This document shows positions 7,813 to 17,019 of a stretch of 64,000 bases of DNA, in pieces. The stretch spans positions 1 through 64,000 of the forward strand of contig CALHGX010000009.1 in the NCBI GenBank assembly GCA_938031185.1, given 5' to 3'. Under the pieces are notes generated by a model. That model was not told where the DNA came from. It searched no databases and saw only the letters and a list, made by a program, of their open reading frames with translations. Position numbers and translations under genes: made by a program. The stretch comes from an uncultured bacterium. Lineage in GTDB: Bacteria > Verrucomicrobiota > Kiritimatiellia > CAIKKV01 > CALHGX01. How positions within the stretch are numbered: position 1 is the first letter of the stretch; each line of letters opens with the position of its first letter.

Positions 7813-8548
7813 GCCTCCACGCGTGGGCGCCCCGCCGCCGGGCGGCCCCCATAGAAGCGGCAAGGGCGGTTGTTTGGCCGTCCTTTTGATCTCGTTGATC
7901 CTCCTGCTGGCCGTGGGATGGTTGGCCGCCCGCACGGATGGGTTCCGGGGCTTGCTGGAAAGCCGTCTCGGGCAGCGGCTCGGGGTTGATATTCGCCTCG
8001 GCGCCGCACGGTTGGTGTGGCCCTATGATCTCCTGCTGGAAAACATTTCCACTGCCAATGGCGGCCCCGGGATGTGGCGGATCAAGCGCTTGCGGGCGGG
8101 CCTTCGATGGGACGGTTCGCCCCGTGTGCTCGTGGAGGGAGCGGAAGCGTCCTTTCGGCGCGTTGGTGACAGTTGGTCCCCTGCCCCGCTCGCTGGTCTT
8201 GGCGGCCTGCAGGACCTTTCTGAAGTCCATGCACTGTTCGCCGACGAACTGCGTCGCTGGCATCTCGATGTGAAAGACAGTGCCATCTGGTGGGCGCCCG
8301 AGGATGGTGCGCCTCTTTCGTTGGTGGAAGGGCTGACGTTCCGCACCACCCGAATACGTGCCCTCTCGCGTCCCATGCGGTACTATGAGCTGGCCGTCAG
8401 GGCGCTGCAGCGCGGCGATGGGCGCCGCTGCCGCCAATTCCACCGCGAATGGATCGCGGTGGAGGGACACCCCTATGTTGAGATCGAACATGGAGGTGAA
8501 TGGGATCGCCCCCGGCCGGGCGTCGGTCCCGGGGGGCCCCAGCTTTGA
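7805..8548 (+). CDS. Uncharacterised membrane-anchored protein, AsmA-like N-terminus
   Basis: I do not recognise a named family. After a glycine/proline-rich cytoplasmic tail there is one membrane helix (GGCLAVLLISLILLLAVGWL, about residues 20-40). A segment LGQRLGVDIRLGAARLVWPY follows that resembles the start of AsmA/TamB-type envelope proteins, then about 170 residues of probable periplasmic beta-rich sequence. Full AsmA proteins are much longer (over 500 residues). It overlaps yggS by 8 bases, and kdsB starts within its stop codon, so it belongs to the Kdo/Lpt envelope operon. A role in LPS or outer-membrane lipid transport is inference from context only. Confidence 0.7.
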   Translation: MGKPPRVGAPPPGGPHRSGKGGCLAVLLISLILLLAVGWLAARTDGFRGLLESRLGQRLGVDIRLGAARLVWPYDLLLENISTANGGPGMWRIKRLRAGLRWDGSPRVLVEGAEASFRRVGDSWSPAPLAGLGGLQDLSEVHALFADELRRWHLDVKDSAIWWAPEDGAPLSLVEGLTFRTTRIRALSRPMRYYELAVRALQRGDGRRCRQFHREWIAVEGHPYVEIEHGGEWDRPRPGVGPGGPQL

Positions 8549-9333
8549 CCAAGCACACGGAATCCAGCCCTTGGACAGGGTCTTCCAAGGCCGTGGTCGT
8601 CATCCCGGCCCGATGGGCTTCCACCCGCCTCCCCGGCAAAAGCCTGGTCCCACTCTGCGGCAAGCCGCTGATCGCCTGGGTGATCGAACGCGCACGCCAG
8701 GCGCGCGGCATAGCGGACACCATTGTGGCCACCGATGACGATCGAATCCGCCATGCGGCGAGCGCGGCCGGCGCGCGAGTCGTGATGACTCGTCCCGATC
8801 ATCCATCCGGAACCGACCGGGTAGCGGAAGCATCCTCCGATACAGATGCGGATGTCGTGATCAATGTGCAAGGAGATGAGCCGCTGATCAATCCAAGGCT
8901 GATCGAACGACTGGCCGCCGTCTGGGAGACGGAGCCTGATTGGGATATGGCCACCGCCGCCGCGCCAATTCAGACGGAGGAGGAACTCTTGAATCCGTCC
9001 GTCGTCAAGGTGGTTTTCGACGGGGTCGGTCGGGCGCTCTATTTTTCACGAGCGCCAATCCCTTATGTGCGGGACCGGAGGCCCGATGAGCTTCGCCACT
9101 GGCGGCACATCGGCATATACGCCTATCGTCGGCCATTCCTGCAGCGGCTGGTGGCCGCGCCACCAGTCCTTCTCGAAAAGGCGGAACAACTGGAACAGTT
9201 GCGCGCCCTGCATTGGGGCGGTCGAATCAAGGTGCTCCAGGAGCAGGCAGCCGCCGGTGTCGCCGTTGACACGCCCGAGGATGTGGCCCGGGCCGAAGAG
9301 GCGCTCCGGCGTGCCGGTTTGGCTCCATCGTGA
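8545..9333 (+). CDS. kdsB: 3-deoxy-manno-octulosonate cytidylyltransferase
   Basis: KdsB activates Kdo with CTP to give CMP-Kdo for LPS inner-core synthesis. Visible signatures are VVVIPARWASTRLPGKSL (nucleotide-binding loop), ATDDDRI, MTRPDHPSGTDRVAEA, VINVQGDEPLI, YFSRAPIPY and the C-terminal EQLEQLRAL with DTPEDVARAE. The start is uncertain: TTG at 8545 overlaps the previous stop (TTGA) and has a GGGGGG stretch upstream, giving 262 residues. The first in-frame ATG is far inside the preceding gene. kdsA follows after 10 bases. Confidence 0.93.
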   Translation: MTKHTESSPWTGSSKAVVVIPARWASTRLPGKSLVPLCGKPLIAWVIERARQARGIADTIVATDDDRIRHAASAAGARVVMTRPDHPSGTDRVAEASSDTDADVVINVQGDEPLINPRLIERLAAVWETEPDWDMATAAAPIQTEEELLNPSVVKVVFDGVGRALYFSRAPIPYVRDRRPDELRHWRHIGIYAYRRPFLQRLVAAPPVLLEKAEQLEQLRALHWGGRIKVLQEQAAAGVAVDTPEDVARAEEALRRAGLAPS

Positions 9334-9343
9334 GGAGGATCCC

Positions 9344-10159
9344 ATGCGCACCGTAACGGTCGGAGACGTTCGCATAGGCGCCAAGCAGCCGTTGGTTCTC
9401 ATTGCCGGCCCTTGCGTGATCGAGAGCCGGGACATCTGTATCGAGATTGCCGGCCGCCTCGCGCGCTGGGCCCGCCGCCATCAGGTCCCTTTGATCTTCA
9501 AGGCCTCATACGACAAAGCCAACCGCTCCTCGCTGAAATCGTTTCGCGGCCCCGGTCTGCAGGAGGGGTTGCGCATCCTCGCCGAGGTCAAGCGGCGTTG
9601 GGCCGTGCCGGTGCTCACGGATGTCCATGGCGTCGAGGAAGCGGCGGCGGCGGCCGAAGTGGCCGACATGCTCCAACTGCCCGCGTTCTTGTGCCGCCAA
9701 ACCGACCTCGTGCTGGCCCTGGGCCGCACCGGCCGGCCGATCAACATCAAGAAGGGGCAATTCCTCGCGCCCTGGGACATGCGGCATGTGATCGAGAAAG
9801 TCGAAAGCACCGGCAACCGCCAGATTGTGCTCACGGAACGGGGCGCCTCCTTCGGATACAACAATCTGGTGGCGGACATGCGCAGTCTCCTGGTCTTGCG
9901 CGAATTCGGCTACCCCGTCGTCTTCGACGCCACGCACAGCGTGCAACGGCCGGGCGGCGCCGGCGCCCATAGCGGCGGCGATGCCCGTTGGGCCCCTGCC
10001 CTCGCCCGAGCCGCTGTCGCCACTGGCTGCGACGGTGTATTTCTCGAAACGCACATCCGACCCGAGCAGGCTCTTTCGGACCGCGAAAACACTGTGCCCT
10101 TGTCATCCTTGCGAACCTTATGGCACACTTTGCGACGCATTGATGAAGTGGTTCGTTAA
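9344..10159 (+). CDS. kdsA: 3-deoxy-8-phosphooctulonate synthase
   Basis: KdsA condenses phosphoenolpyruvate with arabinose 5-phosphate to Kdo-8-phosphate. The 271-residue protein has LIAGPCVIESRD, FKASYDKANRSS, GLQEGLRILAEVK, VLTDVHGVEEA, LPAFLCRQTDLV, NIKKGQFLAPWDM, LTERGASFGYNNLV, VFDATHSVQRPGG and FLETHIRPEQALSD. These cover the PEP and sugar-phosphate sites of the DAHP/KdsA family. The ATG at 9344 follows a tgaggagga ribosome-binding site. The lptC start lies 17 bases inside its 3' end, tying Kdo synthesis to LPS transport. Confidence 0.96.
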   Translation: MRTVTVGDVRIGAKQPLVLIAGPCVIESRDICIEIAGRLARWARRHQVPLIFKASYDKANRSSLKSFRGPGLQEGLRILAEVKRRWAVPVLTDVHGVEEAAAAAEVADMLQLPAFLCRQTDLVLALGRTGRPINIKKGQFLAPWDMRHVIEKVESTGNRQIVLTERGASFGYNNLVADMRSLLVLREFGYPVVFDATHSVQRPGGAGAHSGGDARWAPALARAAVATGCDGVFLETHIRPEQALSDRENTVPLSSLRTLWHTLRRIDEVVR

Positions 10160-10598
10160 TCAATTCAAGGGCGTGCTCAAGACGGTGGGCGCACTGGCGG
10201 TTCTGGTCGCCTTGGAATCCGGTGCTCAGAAGCCTCCGCTTGCTCCTCACCGCATTGAAGGGTTCCGACTTCCCGAATACGACGAAAACGGGCGGCTAAA
10301 ATCACAAGTGCTTGGAGAAGTCGCCGAAATGCGCGCCGACGGACGTATTGACATCACCGACCTGCGAATCGAGATATTCCGGTCGGGACAGAAAGAGGGC
10401 ACGATTCGAGCGGATCGGTGCGTGTTCGATCCCGACAAGCGCAGCGCGCAATCGGATACGGCCGTTTCGATCGAAACCGAACGGCTGCTGATCACGGGCA
10501 TGGGGCTGCAATGGGAAGCAGAAGGACAAATCCTGCGCATTCTCAATCAGGCGCGGGTGGAACTGAAGCAAGGCCGGGTCTGGCCCCGGAAGGAGTAA
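10143..10598 (+). CDS. lptC: LPS export system protein LptC-like
   Basis: A 151-residue protein with an N-terminal hydrophobic anchor (about residues 12-26) and a periplasmic beta-jellyroll-like part. The text GFRLPEYDENGRLKSQVLGE matches the LptC/LptA-fold pattern in which a lipopolysaccharide precursor slides along stacked beta strands. LptC would connect the LptBFG transporter in the inner membrane to the periplasmic LptA bridge. Sequence conservation in this family is low, so the call leans on position between kdsA and lptA-lptB. It overlaps kdsA by 17 bases, and lptA starts 5 bases after its stop. Confidence 0.78.
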   Translation: MKWFVNQFKGVLKTVGALAVLVALESGAQKPPLAPHRIEGFRLPEYDENGRLKSQVLGEVAEMRADGRIDITDLRIEIFRSGQKEGTIRADRCVFDPDKRSAQSDTAVSIETERLLITGMGLQWEAEGQILRILNQARVELKQGRVWPRKE

Positions 10599-10603
10599 GG
10601 GAA

Positions 10604-11101
10604 ATGCACTTCGCGCGTAGGCGCCTGTGGGGCGTGATCGCCGGCGCATGTTTGATTTTCGCGGCGGCGCCGCGGTGCGGACAGGCAGCGGCAGCCGAGA
10701 CGAACAAGACGGTCATCACCGCCAAGACACTGGATTTCGACTACCAGAAGAGGACGGCCGTTTTTCAGGGCGACGTGGTGGTGGTGGACCCGGCTGTCCG
10801 AATAACCGCGGATACCATGACCGTGGTGTTTGACGAGAACAACGCGCCGGAAACCATCACGGCCATCGGGCGGGTGCGCATTGAGCAGCCCGACCGCATC
10901 GCCACATGCAGCCGCGCGGCCTACAGCGTCCGCTCCGGACTCATGGTGCTGACGGGCAAACCGATGGTGCGGCGAGGCTCGGATGTGTTGACCGGAACCC
11001 GAATCATCTTCAGCCGTGACGACAACCGCGTGTCCTGTGAAGGAGCCACCCTGCGCATCCTGCCGAGCGGGGGGGGATTGACTGACGTGTTCGGCCAGTG
11101 A
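10604..11101 (+). CDS. lptA: LPS transport periplasmic protein LptA (OstA-like)
   Basis: The protein (165 residues) has a clear signal peptide (RRRLWGVIAGACLIFAAAPR, then a likely cleavage after GQAAAA). One OstA/LptA domain follows: TVITAKTLDFDYQKRTAVFQ, GDVVVVDPAVRITADTMTVV, EQPDRIATCSRAAYSVRSG and KPMVRRGSDVLTGTRI. LptA forms the periplasmic filament that carries LPS to the outer membrane. aaggagtaaggga precedes the ATG at 10604. Its stop overlaps the GTG start of lptB (GTGA), the usual lptA-lptB coupling. Confidence 0.92.
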   Translation: MHFARRRLWGVIAGACLIFAAAPRCGQAAAAETNKTVITAKTLDFDYQKRTAVFQGDVVVVDPAVRITADTMTVVFDENNAPETITAIGRVRIEQPDRIATCSRAAYSVRSGLMVLTGKPMVRRGSDVLTGTRIIFSRDDNRVSCEGATLRILPSGGGLTDVFGQ

Positions 11102-11835
11102 GGCGCAACGTGGATCGACTTGTTCAAACGGAAGAACTGGTCAAGGTGTATCATGGCCGGCCGGTTGTCAACGGCGTCACCGTCTCTGTCGCGGCCGGCG
11201 AAATCGTCGGTCTGCTCGGGCCGAATGGCGCGGGAAAGACCACCACGTTCTACATGATTGTCGGGCTCATCCGTCCCACCAAGGGCCGGATCATGTTTCG
11301 CGGCGCGGACGTGTCCCGCATGCCGATGTACCGGCGGGCGCGCATGGGCATGGGCTATCTCTCCCAGGAACCGTCGGTTTTTCGCAAGCTGACGGTGGCG
11401 GAGAATATCATGGCCATCCTGGAAATTCGCCCGCTCACGGCCCGTCAGCGACGGGAACGCCTGCAGGAACTCCTGAGCGAGCTGGGGATCGCTCATTTGG
11501 CGAATCAGAAGGCCTTCACGTTGAGCGGCGGCGAACGCCGGCGCTTGGAAATCGCTCGCGCCTTGGTAACCGAGCCCGCCATGATCCTGCTTGATGAGCC
11601 GTTTAGCGGGGTGGATCCGCTGGCCGTTTGCGACGTGCAGGAAATCATTCGCGGGTTGAAAGCCCGAGGCCTCGGCATTCTCATCACCGATCATAGCGTG
11701 CGCGAGACGTTGTCCATTGTGGATCGCGCCTATCTTATCTGCGAGGGGCGCGTTTTGCGCGAAGGCACCAGCGAGTTTCTGATCAACGACCCAGTCAGTC
11801 GGGAATTGTATTTGGGGCCGCGATTCAGTATGTAA
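11098..11835 (+). CDS. lptB: LPS export ABC transporter ATP-binding protein
   Basis: LptB is the ATPase of the LptBFG extractor. Walker A GPNGAGKTTTFYMIVG (about residue 41), Q-loop-region YLSQEPSVFRKLTV, signature LSGGERRRLEIARAL (about 142), Walker B MILLDEPFSGVDPLAV (about 163) and H-loop ITDHSVRETL are all present. YLSQE and PFSGVDP are typical of LptB rather than of general ABC proteins. 245 residues is normal. The GTG start at 11098 overlaps the lptA stop. In many Proteobacteria rpoN follows; here hpf follows after 43 bases. Confidence 0.96.
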   Translation: MRRNVDRLVQTEELVKVYHGRPVVNGVTVSVAAGEIVGLLGPNGAGKTTTFYMIVGLIRPTKGRIMFRGADVSRMPMYRRARMGMGYLSQEPSVFRKLTVAENIMAILEIRPLTARQRRERLQELLSELGIAHLANQKAFTLSGGERRRLEIARALVTEPAMILLDEPFSGVDPLAVCDVQEIIRGLKARGLGILITDHSVRETLSIVDRAYLICEGRVLREGTSEFLINDPVSRELYLGPRFSM

Positions 11836-11878
11836 CCGGCATAGGGCAGCGTGAAACAAACGAGAGTGGAGGACGGTT

Positions 11879-12226
11879 ATGGCCATCGAGATTACGGGGC
11901 GGCATGTGTCGGTCACGGAAGCGATCCGGGAATACGCCGCACGACGTTTGGATAAACTGACGCGGGAATTCCCTCGATTGGACAATGTCCACATGATCCT
12001 GGACTTGCAGAAATACCTGCACATCGCTGAGCTTGTCGTCCATGCGCCCCGGCATATCCGTCTTGAAGCCCGCGAGGAATCGGACGATATGTACGTCTCG
12101 ATCGACCGCGTAGCGGACAAGATCGAGAAACAACTTCGGCGCATTGTGGACAGGATTCATGATCGAAAAAACCACGGGGCCGCTTCCCGCGAGGAAGCGC
12201 CCCCGGCGGAGACGATCGAAGCATGA
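11879..12226 (+). CDS. hpf: Ribosome hibernation promoting factor, short type
   Basis: The 115-residue protein starts IEITGRHVSVTEAIREYA, has RRLDKLTREF, and ends with DDMYVSIDRVADKIEKQLRR: the HPF/RaiA fold that binds the 30S decoding site in slow growth. It lacks the C-terminal dimerisation domain of long HPF. gagtggaggacggtt precedes the ATG. The hprK start overlaps its stop (ATGA). Proximity to hprK-ptsH recalls the proteobacterial rpoN region, where hpf lies near nitrogen-PTS genes. Confidence 0.93.
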   Translation: MAIEITGRHVSVTEAIREYAARRLDKLTREFPRLDNVHMILDLQKYLHIAELVVHAPRHIRLEAREESDDMYVSIDRVADKIEKQLRRIVDRIHDRKNHGAASREEAPPAETIEA

Positions 12227-13185
12227 CGCGAACGCAGCAAAACACCGTGACCGTGCAGGGCTTTCTCGATGCCGGTCGCGATCGGTTGGCATTGGAAGTC
12301 GTCGGCGGCCGGGCCGGCCTGAGGCATCGGGTCGCCGAAGCCGCGATGAACCGGCTCGGGCTGGCGTTGACCGGCTTTCTGGAATACTTCCCCCGCCATC
12401 GCATTCAAATTCTCGGACACGCGGAGATGGCCTATCTTCTCCATCTTCCGAAGGGAGAACGCGCCGCCCGTCTCCGAAAGGTTTTTGAGAGCCGCATCCC
12501 GTGTTTGATCGTGACGCGCCACTACAAGGCGCTTCCCGAGATGATTGCCTATGGGGAGCAGTATCGAACGCCCGTGTTGCGCACGCCATTGATCACCAAG
12601 AACTTCATCAACGCCGCCACCATTGTGATGGAAAACCTCATGGCGCCACGGATGACCGTGCAGGGCACCATGATCGAAATCATGGGCCTCGGCGTTCTCC
12701 TCGAGGGCAAGGCGGGCATCGGAAAGAGCGAGACGGCGTTGGCGCTGGTCAAGAAAGGCCACAGCTTGGTCGCGGACGATGTGACCCGATTGCGGCTGGA
12801 TAGTTCAGGGGCGGTCATCGGAGCGCCGATCGGCGTCACCCGGTTTCACATGGAAATCCGCGGGCTGGGCATCATTCATGTGCCGAGCCTGTTCGGCGTG
12901 GCCGCCATCCGCGGGGAACAGAAGTTGGACCTGATCGTCACGCTGTGTACGCCGGAGGCGACGGCCGAGGATGACCGCAGCGGCGGCGAGCCGGCACTCC
13001 GCGAGGTTCTCGGTGTGAAGGTGGCGCATTTGCGTATCCCGGTGGTTCCGGGCCGTGATTTGGCCAACTTGGTTGAAGTCGCCGCGCTGGATCTGATGCT
13101 CAAACGCTTGGGCCATGACGCCGCCAAGGAGTTGGACCAAAAACTGATCTCCGTCCTGACCGGAGGCGAGGCACCCCTTGACTAG
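12223..13185 (+). CDS. hprK: HPr kinase/phosphorylase
   Basis: HprK phosphorylates and dephosphorylates the regulatory serine of HPr according to metabolic state. The 320-residue protein shows the N-terminal regulatory domain, Walker A GKAGIGKSETALAL (about residues 163-176), VADDVTRLR with the paired aspartates, MEIRGLGIIHVPSLFG (family signature) and the C-terminal VPGRDLANLVEVAALD segment. It overlaps hpf by 4 bases, and ptsH begins about 30 bases after its stop. Its presence means that HPr here is likely controlled by Ser phosphorylation as well as by EI. Confidence 0.95.
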   Translation: MTRTQQNTVTVQGFLDAGRDRLALEVVGGRAGLRHRVAEAAMNRLGLALTGFLEYFPRHRIQILGHAEMAYLLHLPKGERAARLRKVFESRIPCLIVTRHYKALPEMIAYGEQYRTPVLRTPLITKNFINAATIVMENLMAPRMTVQGTMIEIMGLGVLLEGKAGIGKSETALALVKKGHSLVADDVTRLRLDSSGAVIGAPIGVTRFHMEIRGLGIIHVPSLFGVAAIRGEQKLDLIVTLCTPEATAEDDRSGGEPALREVLGVKVAHLRIPVVPGRDLANLVEVAALDLMLKRLGHDAAKELDQKLISVLTGGEAPLD

Positions 13186-13216
13186 CCGACTGAAGAAGGC
13201 AAAAGGCAACCAAACG

Positions 13217-13480
13217 ATGGTGCGGCAGTTTCGACTGCTGAACCAGCTCGGACTCCATGCGCGGCCCGCCGCGCTTTTTGTCAAGACGGCTTCGCGGTTC
13301 GAGTCCGATGTGACGGTGGAGAAGGACGGCAATTCCGTTTCCGGCAAGAGCATCATGGGGTTGATGACGCTGGAGGCCGGACATGGAAGCGCCCTGACGG
13401 TCACGGCGGAAGGCCCCGACGCGGAACAGGTTCTCAGCGAACTGGAAGAGCTCATCAACCAGAAATTCTTCGAGGAATGA
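13217..13480 (+). CDS. ptsH: Phosphocarrier protein HPr
   Basis: HPr relays phosphate from EI. With the ATG at 13217 the protein is 87 residues, the usual size. The phosphorylated histidine is His14 in LGLHARPAA and the HprK target serine is Ser45 in GKSIMGLMTLEAGHGS. An upstream ATG at 13178 gives an unlikely 13-residue extension that overlaps hprK. The stop overlaps the ptsI start (ATGA). No sugar EII components occur in the window, so the chain may be regulatory. Confidence 0.95.
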   Translation: MVRQFRLLNQLGLHARPAALFVKTASRFESDVTVEKDGNSVSGKSIMGLMTLEAGHGSALTVTAEGPDAEQVLSELEELINQKFFEE

Positions 13481-15267
13481 ACGCCCCTGGTCATCGGCGC
13501 GTCCGGTCGCGTGAGATCGTGGCGCAGGGTATTGGCGTGTCGCCCGGCGTGGCGGTTGGACCGGCCATGGTGATCGCCCCCGAAGAGGAAGCCGTAATCG
13601 AGCGCCGTTTGGCGGCCAAGGATGTTCCGGCGGAGATTGCACGATTCGAAGCGGCTCTGATTGAGACCCGTCGCCAGCTCAATCGGATCCAGGAGAATGT
13701 GGAGCAGGCCGTGGGCCGTCATGACGCTAACATCTTTGACGTGCACAAGATGGTGCTCGACGATACCGCGTTCCTGGAGCAGGCCCTTCGGCTCATTGAA
13801 GGACAACACGTGAATGCCGAGGCGGCGGTTCACGCGGCGTCCGAACGCTACGCCGCGGCGCTGGCGGCCGTTGAAGATGAGTACCTGCGCGAACGCGTGG
13901 CCGACGTCAAGGACGTATCCCGGCGGGTGGTGCGGAACCTGGCCGGCGGGCACGGGGGCCTCATGGGCGAATGGCGGCAGAAATGCATCATTGTGGCGCG
14001 CGATCTGGCGCCGTCGGAAACGGCGTCTCTTCGCAAGGACATGGTGCTGGGTTTTGCCACGGATCAAGGCAGCAAGACCTCGCATACCGCCATCATGGCG
14101 CGCGCATTGGGCATTCCCGCCGTCGTGGGCCTCGGTGATATCACGGCGCGCGTCCGTCCCGGAGAACGGCTCCTGATGGATGGCACCAAGGGTGTTGTGG
14201 TGATTCGACCCACGCAACGCCGCCTCCGCCAATCCGGAAAAGCCCAGCAGGCGCGGCGAGATATTCAGGCAGGTCTTCTGGATCCCTTGCGTGACCTGCC
14301 GGCCCAGACGACGGACGGGCACCGCATCGCGCTGTTCGCCAATGTGGAACTGGTCAAGGAGATTCCCGACATCAAACAGCACGGCGCCGAAGGCATCGGC
14401 CTCTTTCGCACGGAGTATCTGTATATTTCCCAACCCCACCTCCCGACGGAAGACGAGCAGTTTGAAGCTTACCGGCGAGCGGCTAGCGAAATGGCGCCGG
14501 CGCCGGTGGTGATTCGAACCCTTGATCTCGGCGGGGACAAATTTTCTTCTTCGGTGCCGGTCCCGCCGGAAATCAACCCCTTCCTGGGGTTTAGGGCAAT
14601 CCGCTTCTGCCTTGCTCAGCCGGAAATTTTCAAGTGCCAGTTGCGAGCCATCCTGCGCGCCAGCGCGTATGGCCGGGTGCATATCATGTATCCCATGATC
14701 AGCAACGTGGAGGAGGTCAAGCGAGCCAATGCGCTGCTCGAGGAGTGCCGCGCAGATCTTCGCGAGCGCCAAATCCCCTTTGACGAGGCTCTGCCGATTG
14801 GCGCCATGATCGAGATTCCTTCGGCGGCGCTGACCGCCGATTTGATGGCGCCTCATGTGGCCTTCTTCAGTCTCGGAACGAATGACCTCGTCCAGTACAC
14901 TCTCGCCGTGGATCGGGTCAATGATCGTGTGGCGCACCTCTATGAGCCGACGCATCCTGCCGTGCTGAAACTCATTCGCAATACCATCGTCGAGGGGCAT
15001 CGCCGCGGCATTCATGTGGCGGTATGCGGCCAAATGGCGGCCGATCCTCTCATGGCGCCTCTGCTGGTCGGTCTCGGCGTGGACGAATTGAGCATGGGCT
15101 CGTCGTGGATTCCGGCCGTCAAGGATGTGATTCGGCATATTTCGATGAAGGAGGCGCAAGACCTGGCGGAGTCGGCTCTGAAGGCGGTCTCCGCCCAGGA
15201 TGTCATGCGGATGTGCCGGGGGCTGACGGCCCGAAAGGCCCCTGAAATCATGGAGTTGGTTGGCTGA
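13477..15267 (+). CDS. ptsI: Phosphoenolpyruvate-protein phosphotransferase (enzyme I)
   Basis: EI takes phosphate from PEP to a histidine and passes it to HPr. The active-site His203 lies in [20 protein letters not shown]. The C-terminal PEP domain has [35 protein letters not shown], the [11 protein letters not shown] segment, [26 protein letters not shown] and the cysteine loop [10 protein letters not shown]. At 596 residues it is slightly longer than E. coli EI (575) and has no GAF domain, so it is the standard rather than the PtsP form. The ATG overlaps the ptsH stop, giving a strict hprK-ptsH-ptsI order. Confidence 0.96.
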   Translation: MNAPGHRRVRSREIVAQGIGVSPGVAVGPAMVIAPEEEAVIERRLAAKDVPAEIARFEAALIETRRQLNRIQENVEQAVGRHDANIFDVHKMVLDDTAFLEQALRLIEGQHVNAEAAVHAASERYAAALAAVEDEYLRERVADVKDVSRRVVRNLAGGHGGLMGEWRQKCIIVARDLAPSETASLRKDMVLGFATDQGSKTSHTAIMARALGIPAVVGLGDITARVRPGERLLMDGTKGVVVIRPTQRRLRQSGKAQQARRDIQAGLLDPLRDLPAQTTDGHRIALFANVELVKEIPDIKQHGAEGIGLFRTEYLYISQPHLPTEDEQFEAYRRAASEMAPAPVVIRTLDLGGDKFSSSVPVPPEINPFLGFRAIRFCLAQPEIFKCQLRAILRASAYGRVHIMYPMISNVEEVKRANALLEECRADLRERQIPFDEALPIGAMIEIPSAALTADLMAPHVAFFSLGTNDLVQYTLAVDRVNDRVAHLYEPTHPAVLKLIRNTIVEGHRRGIHVAVCGQMAADPLMAPLLVGLGVDELSMGSSWIPAVKDVIRHISMKEAQDLAESALKAVSAQDVMRMCRGLTARKAPEIMELVG

Positions 15268-15335
15268 TATCACGTAAGTTTGAAGACCAGACGCCGCGGA
15301 TGAGCCGACGGCGTGAGGAGCAGAGGGAGAACAAC

Positions 15336-16505
15336 ATGTCGGATCGGTATCTTTTCACGTCAGAATCGGTTTCGGAAGGACACCCGGACAAGGTCGCGGA
15401 CGGCATTTCGGACGTGGTGCTGGACGCCTGCCTGGCCGAAGATCCCGCCAGCCGCGTAGCGTGCGAAACCATGGTGAGCACGGGGCTCGTCGTCATTACG
15501 GGGGAGATCACCTCCAAAGCCGCTGTCAACTACTCGGACCTCGCCCGGCAGAAGATCCGCCGCATAGGATACACGGATCCGGCGCTCGGCTTTTCGGCCG
15601 ACAGCTGCGCTGTCTTGGTGGCCCTCAATCGCCAATCGCCCGACATTTCCCAGGGCGTGACGGCCGGTCAGGGCTTGTTCAAGGAGCAAGGGGCCGGCGA
15701 TCAGGGAATGATGTTCGGTTATGCGTGCGACGAAACGCGCGAATTGATGCCGATGCCCATCATGTTCGCTCACCGGCTGTCTCGAGCGCTGGCCAAAGCT
15801 CGTCGGACCGGCCGGCTGCCGTTTCTTCGTCCTGACGGCAAGTCCCAGGTCACGGTGCTATACGAAGACCACAAGCCCGTTCATGTGGACACTGTCGTGG
15901 TATCCGCCCAGCATGCGCCGGAAGCGCCCTACCGCCAGATTCGTGACGGTATCATCGAAGAGATTATCCTGAAGGAAATCCCCCGCCGACTCCTTTCAAA
16001 GAAGACCCGTTATCTGATCAATCCTACCGGACGATTTGTCATTGGCGGCCCTCACGGAGATTCCGGCCTGACCGGGCGCAAGATCATCGTGGACACCTAC
16101 GGAGGCATGGGGCGCCACGGCGGCGGCGCCTTCTCGGGCAAGGACCCCTCGAAAGTGGATCGTAGCGCCGCCTATATGGCGCGCTATATCGCCAAGAACG
16201 TGGTCGCGGCCAAGATCGCCACGCGATGCGAGGTTCAACTGGCCTATGCCATCGGATACCCCGATCCGGTGTCTGTGCATGTCAACACCTTCGGCACGGG
16301 GCGGGTTTCGGATCGCAAGATCGAACAGGCGGTGCAACGAATATTTGGGTTGAAACCCGCTGAAATCATCAAGACACTCAACCTGTTGCGCCCGGTCTAC
16401 GAACCCACCTCGGCCTACGGACATTTCGGGCGGAACGATCATCTCGACGCGTTCACGTGGGAGCGAGTGGATCGGGTGGAGATTCTTCGCGACGCCCTGA
16501 AATAG
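15336..16505 (+). CDS. metK: S-adenosylmethionine synthase
   Basis: MetK makes SAM from ATP and methionine. The 389-residue protein contains [14 protein letters not shown] (ATP-binding histidine), [27 protein letters not shown], the [20 protein letters not shown] segment, [40 protein letters not shown] and [21 protein letters not shown] chose the ATG at 15336 behind gagggaga; an in-frame ATG at 15300 adds a non-conserved basic tail. Only 68 bases separate it from ptsI and they hold no SAM riboswitch that I can see. Confidence 0.96.
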   Translation: MSDRYLFTSESVSEGHPDKVADGISDVVLDACLAEDPASRVACETMVSTGLVVITGEITSKAAVNYSDLARQKIRRIGYTDPALGFSADSCAVLVALNRQSPDISQGVTAGQGLFKEQGAGDQGMMFGYACDETRELMPMPIMFAHRLSRALAKARRTGRLPFLRPDGKSQVTVLYEDHKPVHVDTVVVSAQHAPEAPYRQIRDGIIEEIILKEIPRRLLSKKTRYLINPTGRFVIGGPHGDSGLTGRKIIVDTYGGMGRHGGGAFSGKDPSKVDRSAAYMARYIAKNVVAAKIATRCEVQLAYAIGYPDPVSVHVNTFGTGRVSDRKIEQAVQRIFGLKPAEIIKTLNLLRPVYEPTSAYGHFGRNDHLDAFTWERVDRVEILRDALK

Positions 16506-16530
16506 ACGCGCGGCGCAGGAGTATACGGTC

Positions 16531-17019
16531 ATGACGACACAGAAACACCAGGAGAGCAACCTCAAGGGAAACGTTCCCGTGCTGGACATCCAGGGCATCA
16601 TGAAGACCCTGCCCCATCGGTATCCCATGCTCATGGTGGATCGCATCGTGGAGTGCGACGACCGCGAACGCATCGTGGGGCTGAAAAACGTCGCGGCCAA
16701 CGAGCCGTTTTTCGAGGGGCATTTTCCGGGGTTCCCCGTCATGCCGGGCGTCCTTCAGCTCGAAGCCATGGCCCAGACCGCGGGGATACTGCTCAACCGC
16801 ATCGGCGGCTACGATTCGTCTATTCCGTATTTCATGGCCATTGACAAGGCCCGCTTCCGGAGGGTGGTTACGCCGGGGGACCAGATGCGCATCGAAATCC
16901 GGTTTTTGAACATTCGCGCGAAGGTCGCCCGTTTCGAAGGCCGCGTTTACGTCAACGGGGAACTGGCTTCCGAAGCGGAGATGATGGCCATGATCACCGA
17001 TCGAAAGGCCCAACCGTGA
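16531..17019 (+). CDS. fabZ: 3-hydroxyacyl-[acyl-carrier-protein] dehydratase FabZ
   Basis: FabZ removes water from 3-hydroxyacyl-ACP in fatty acid elongation and competes with lipid A synthesis for precursors. The family motifs LPHRYPMLMVDRI, FFEGHFPGFPVMPGVLQLEA (catalytic His) and the following MAQTAG (catalytic Glu in LEAMAQ) are present, with DKARFRRVVTPGDQ near the end. 162 residues includes a short N-terminal tail. The lpxA GTG start overlaps its stop (GTGA). The fabZ-lpxA pair is a classical lipid A arrangement; lpxD and lpxB are not adjacent. Confidence 0.95.
   Translation: MTTQKHQESNLKGNVPVLDIQGIMKTLPHRYPMLMVDRIVECDDRERIVGLKNVAANEPFFEGHFPGFPVMPGVLQLEAMAQTAGILLNRIGGYDSSIPYFMAIDKARFRRVVTPGDQMRIEIRFLNIRAKVARFEGRVYVNGELASEAEMMAMITDRKAQP

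Noticed and set aside
12805-15273. 822-codon minus-strand frame opposite hprK-ptsI
   Set aside because: It is antisense to three well-identified genes; the length follows from high GC, and it shows no domain or start signal.
15268-15335. SAM riboswitch before metK
   Set aside because: The gap is only 68 bases and I see no SAM-I or SAM-II core or paired elements in it.
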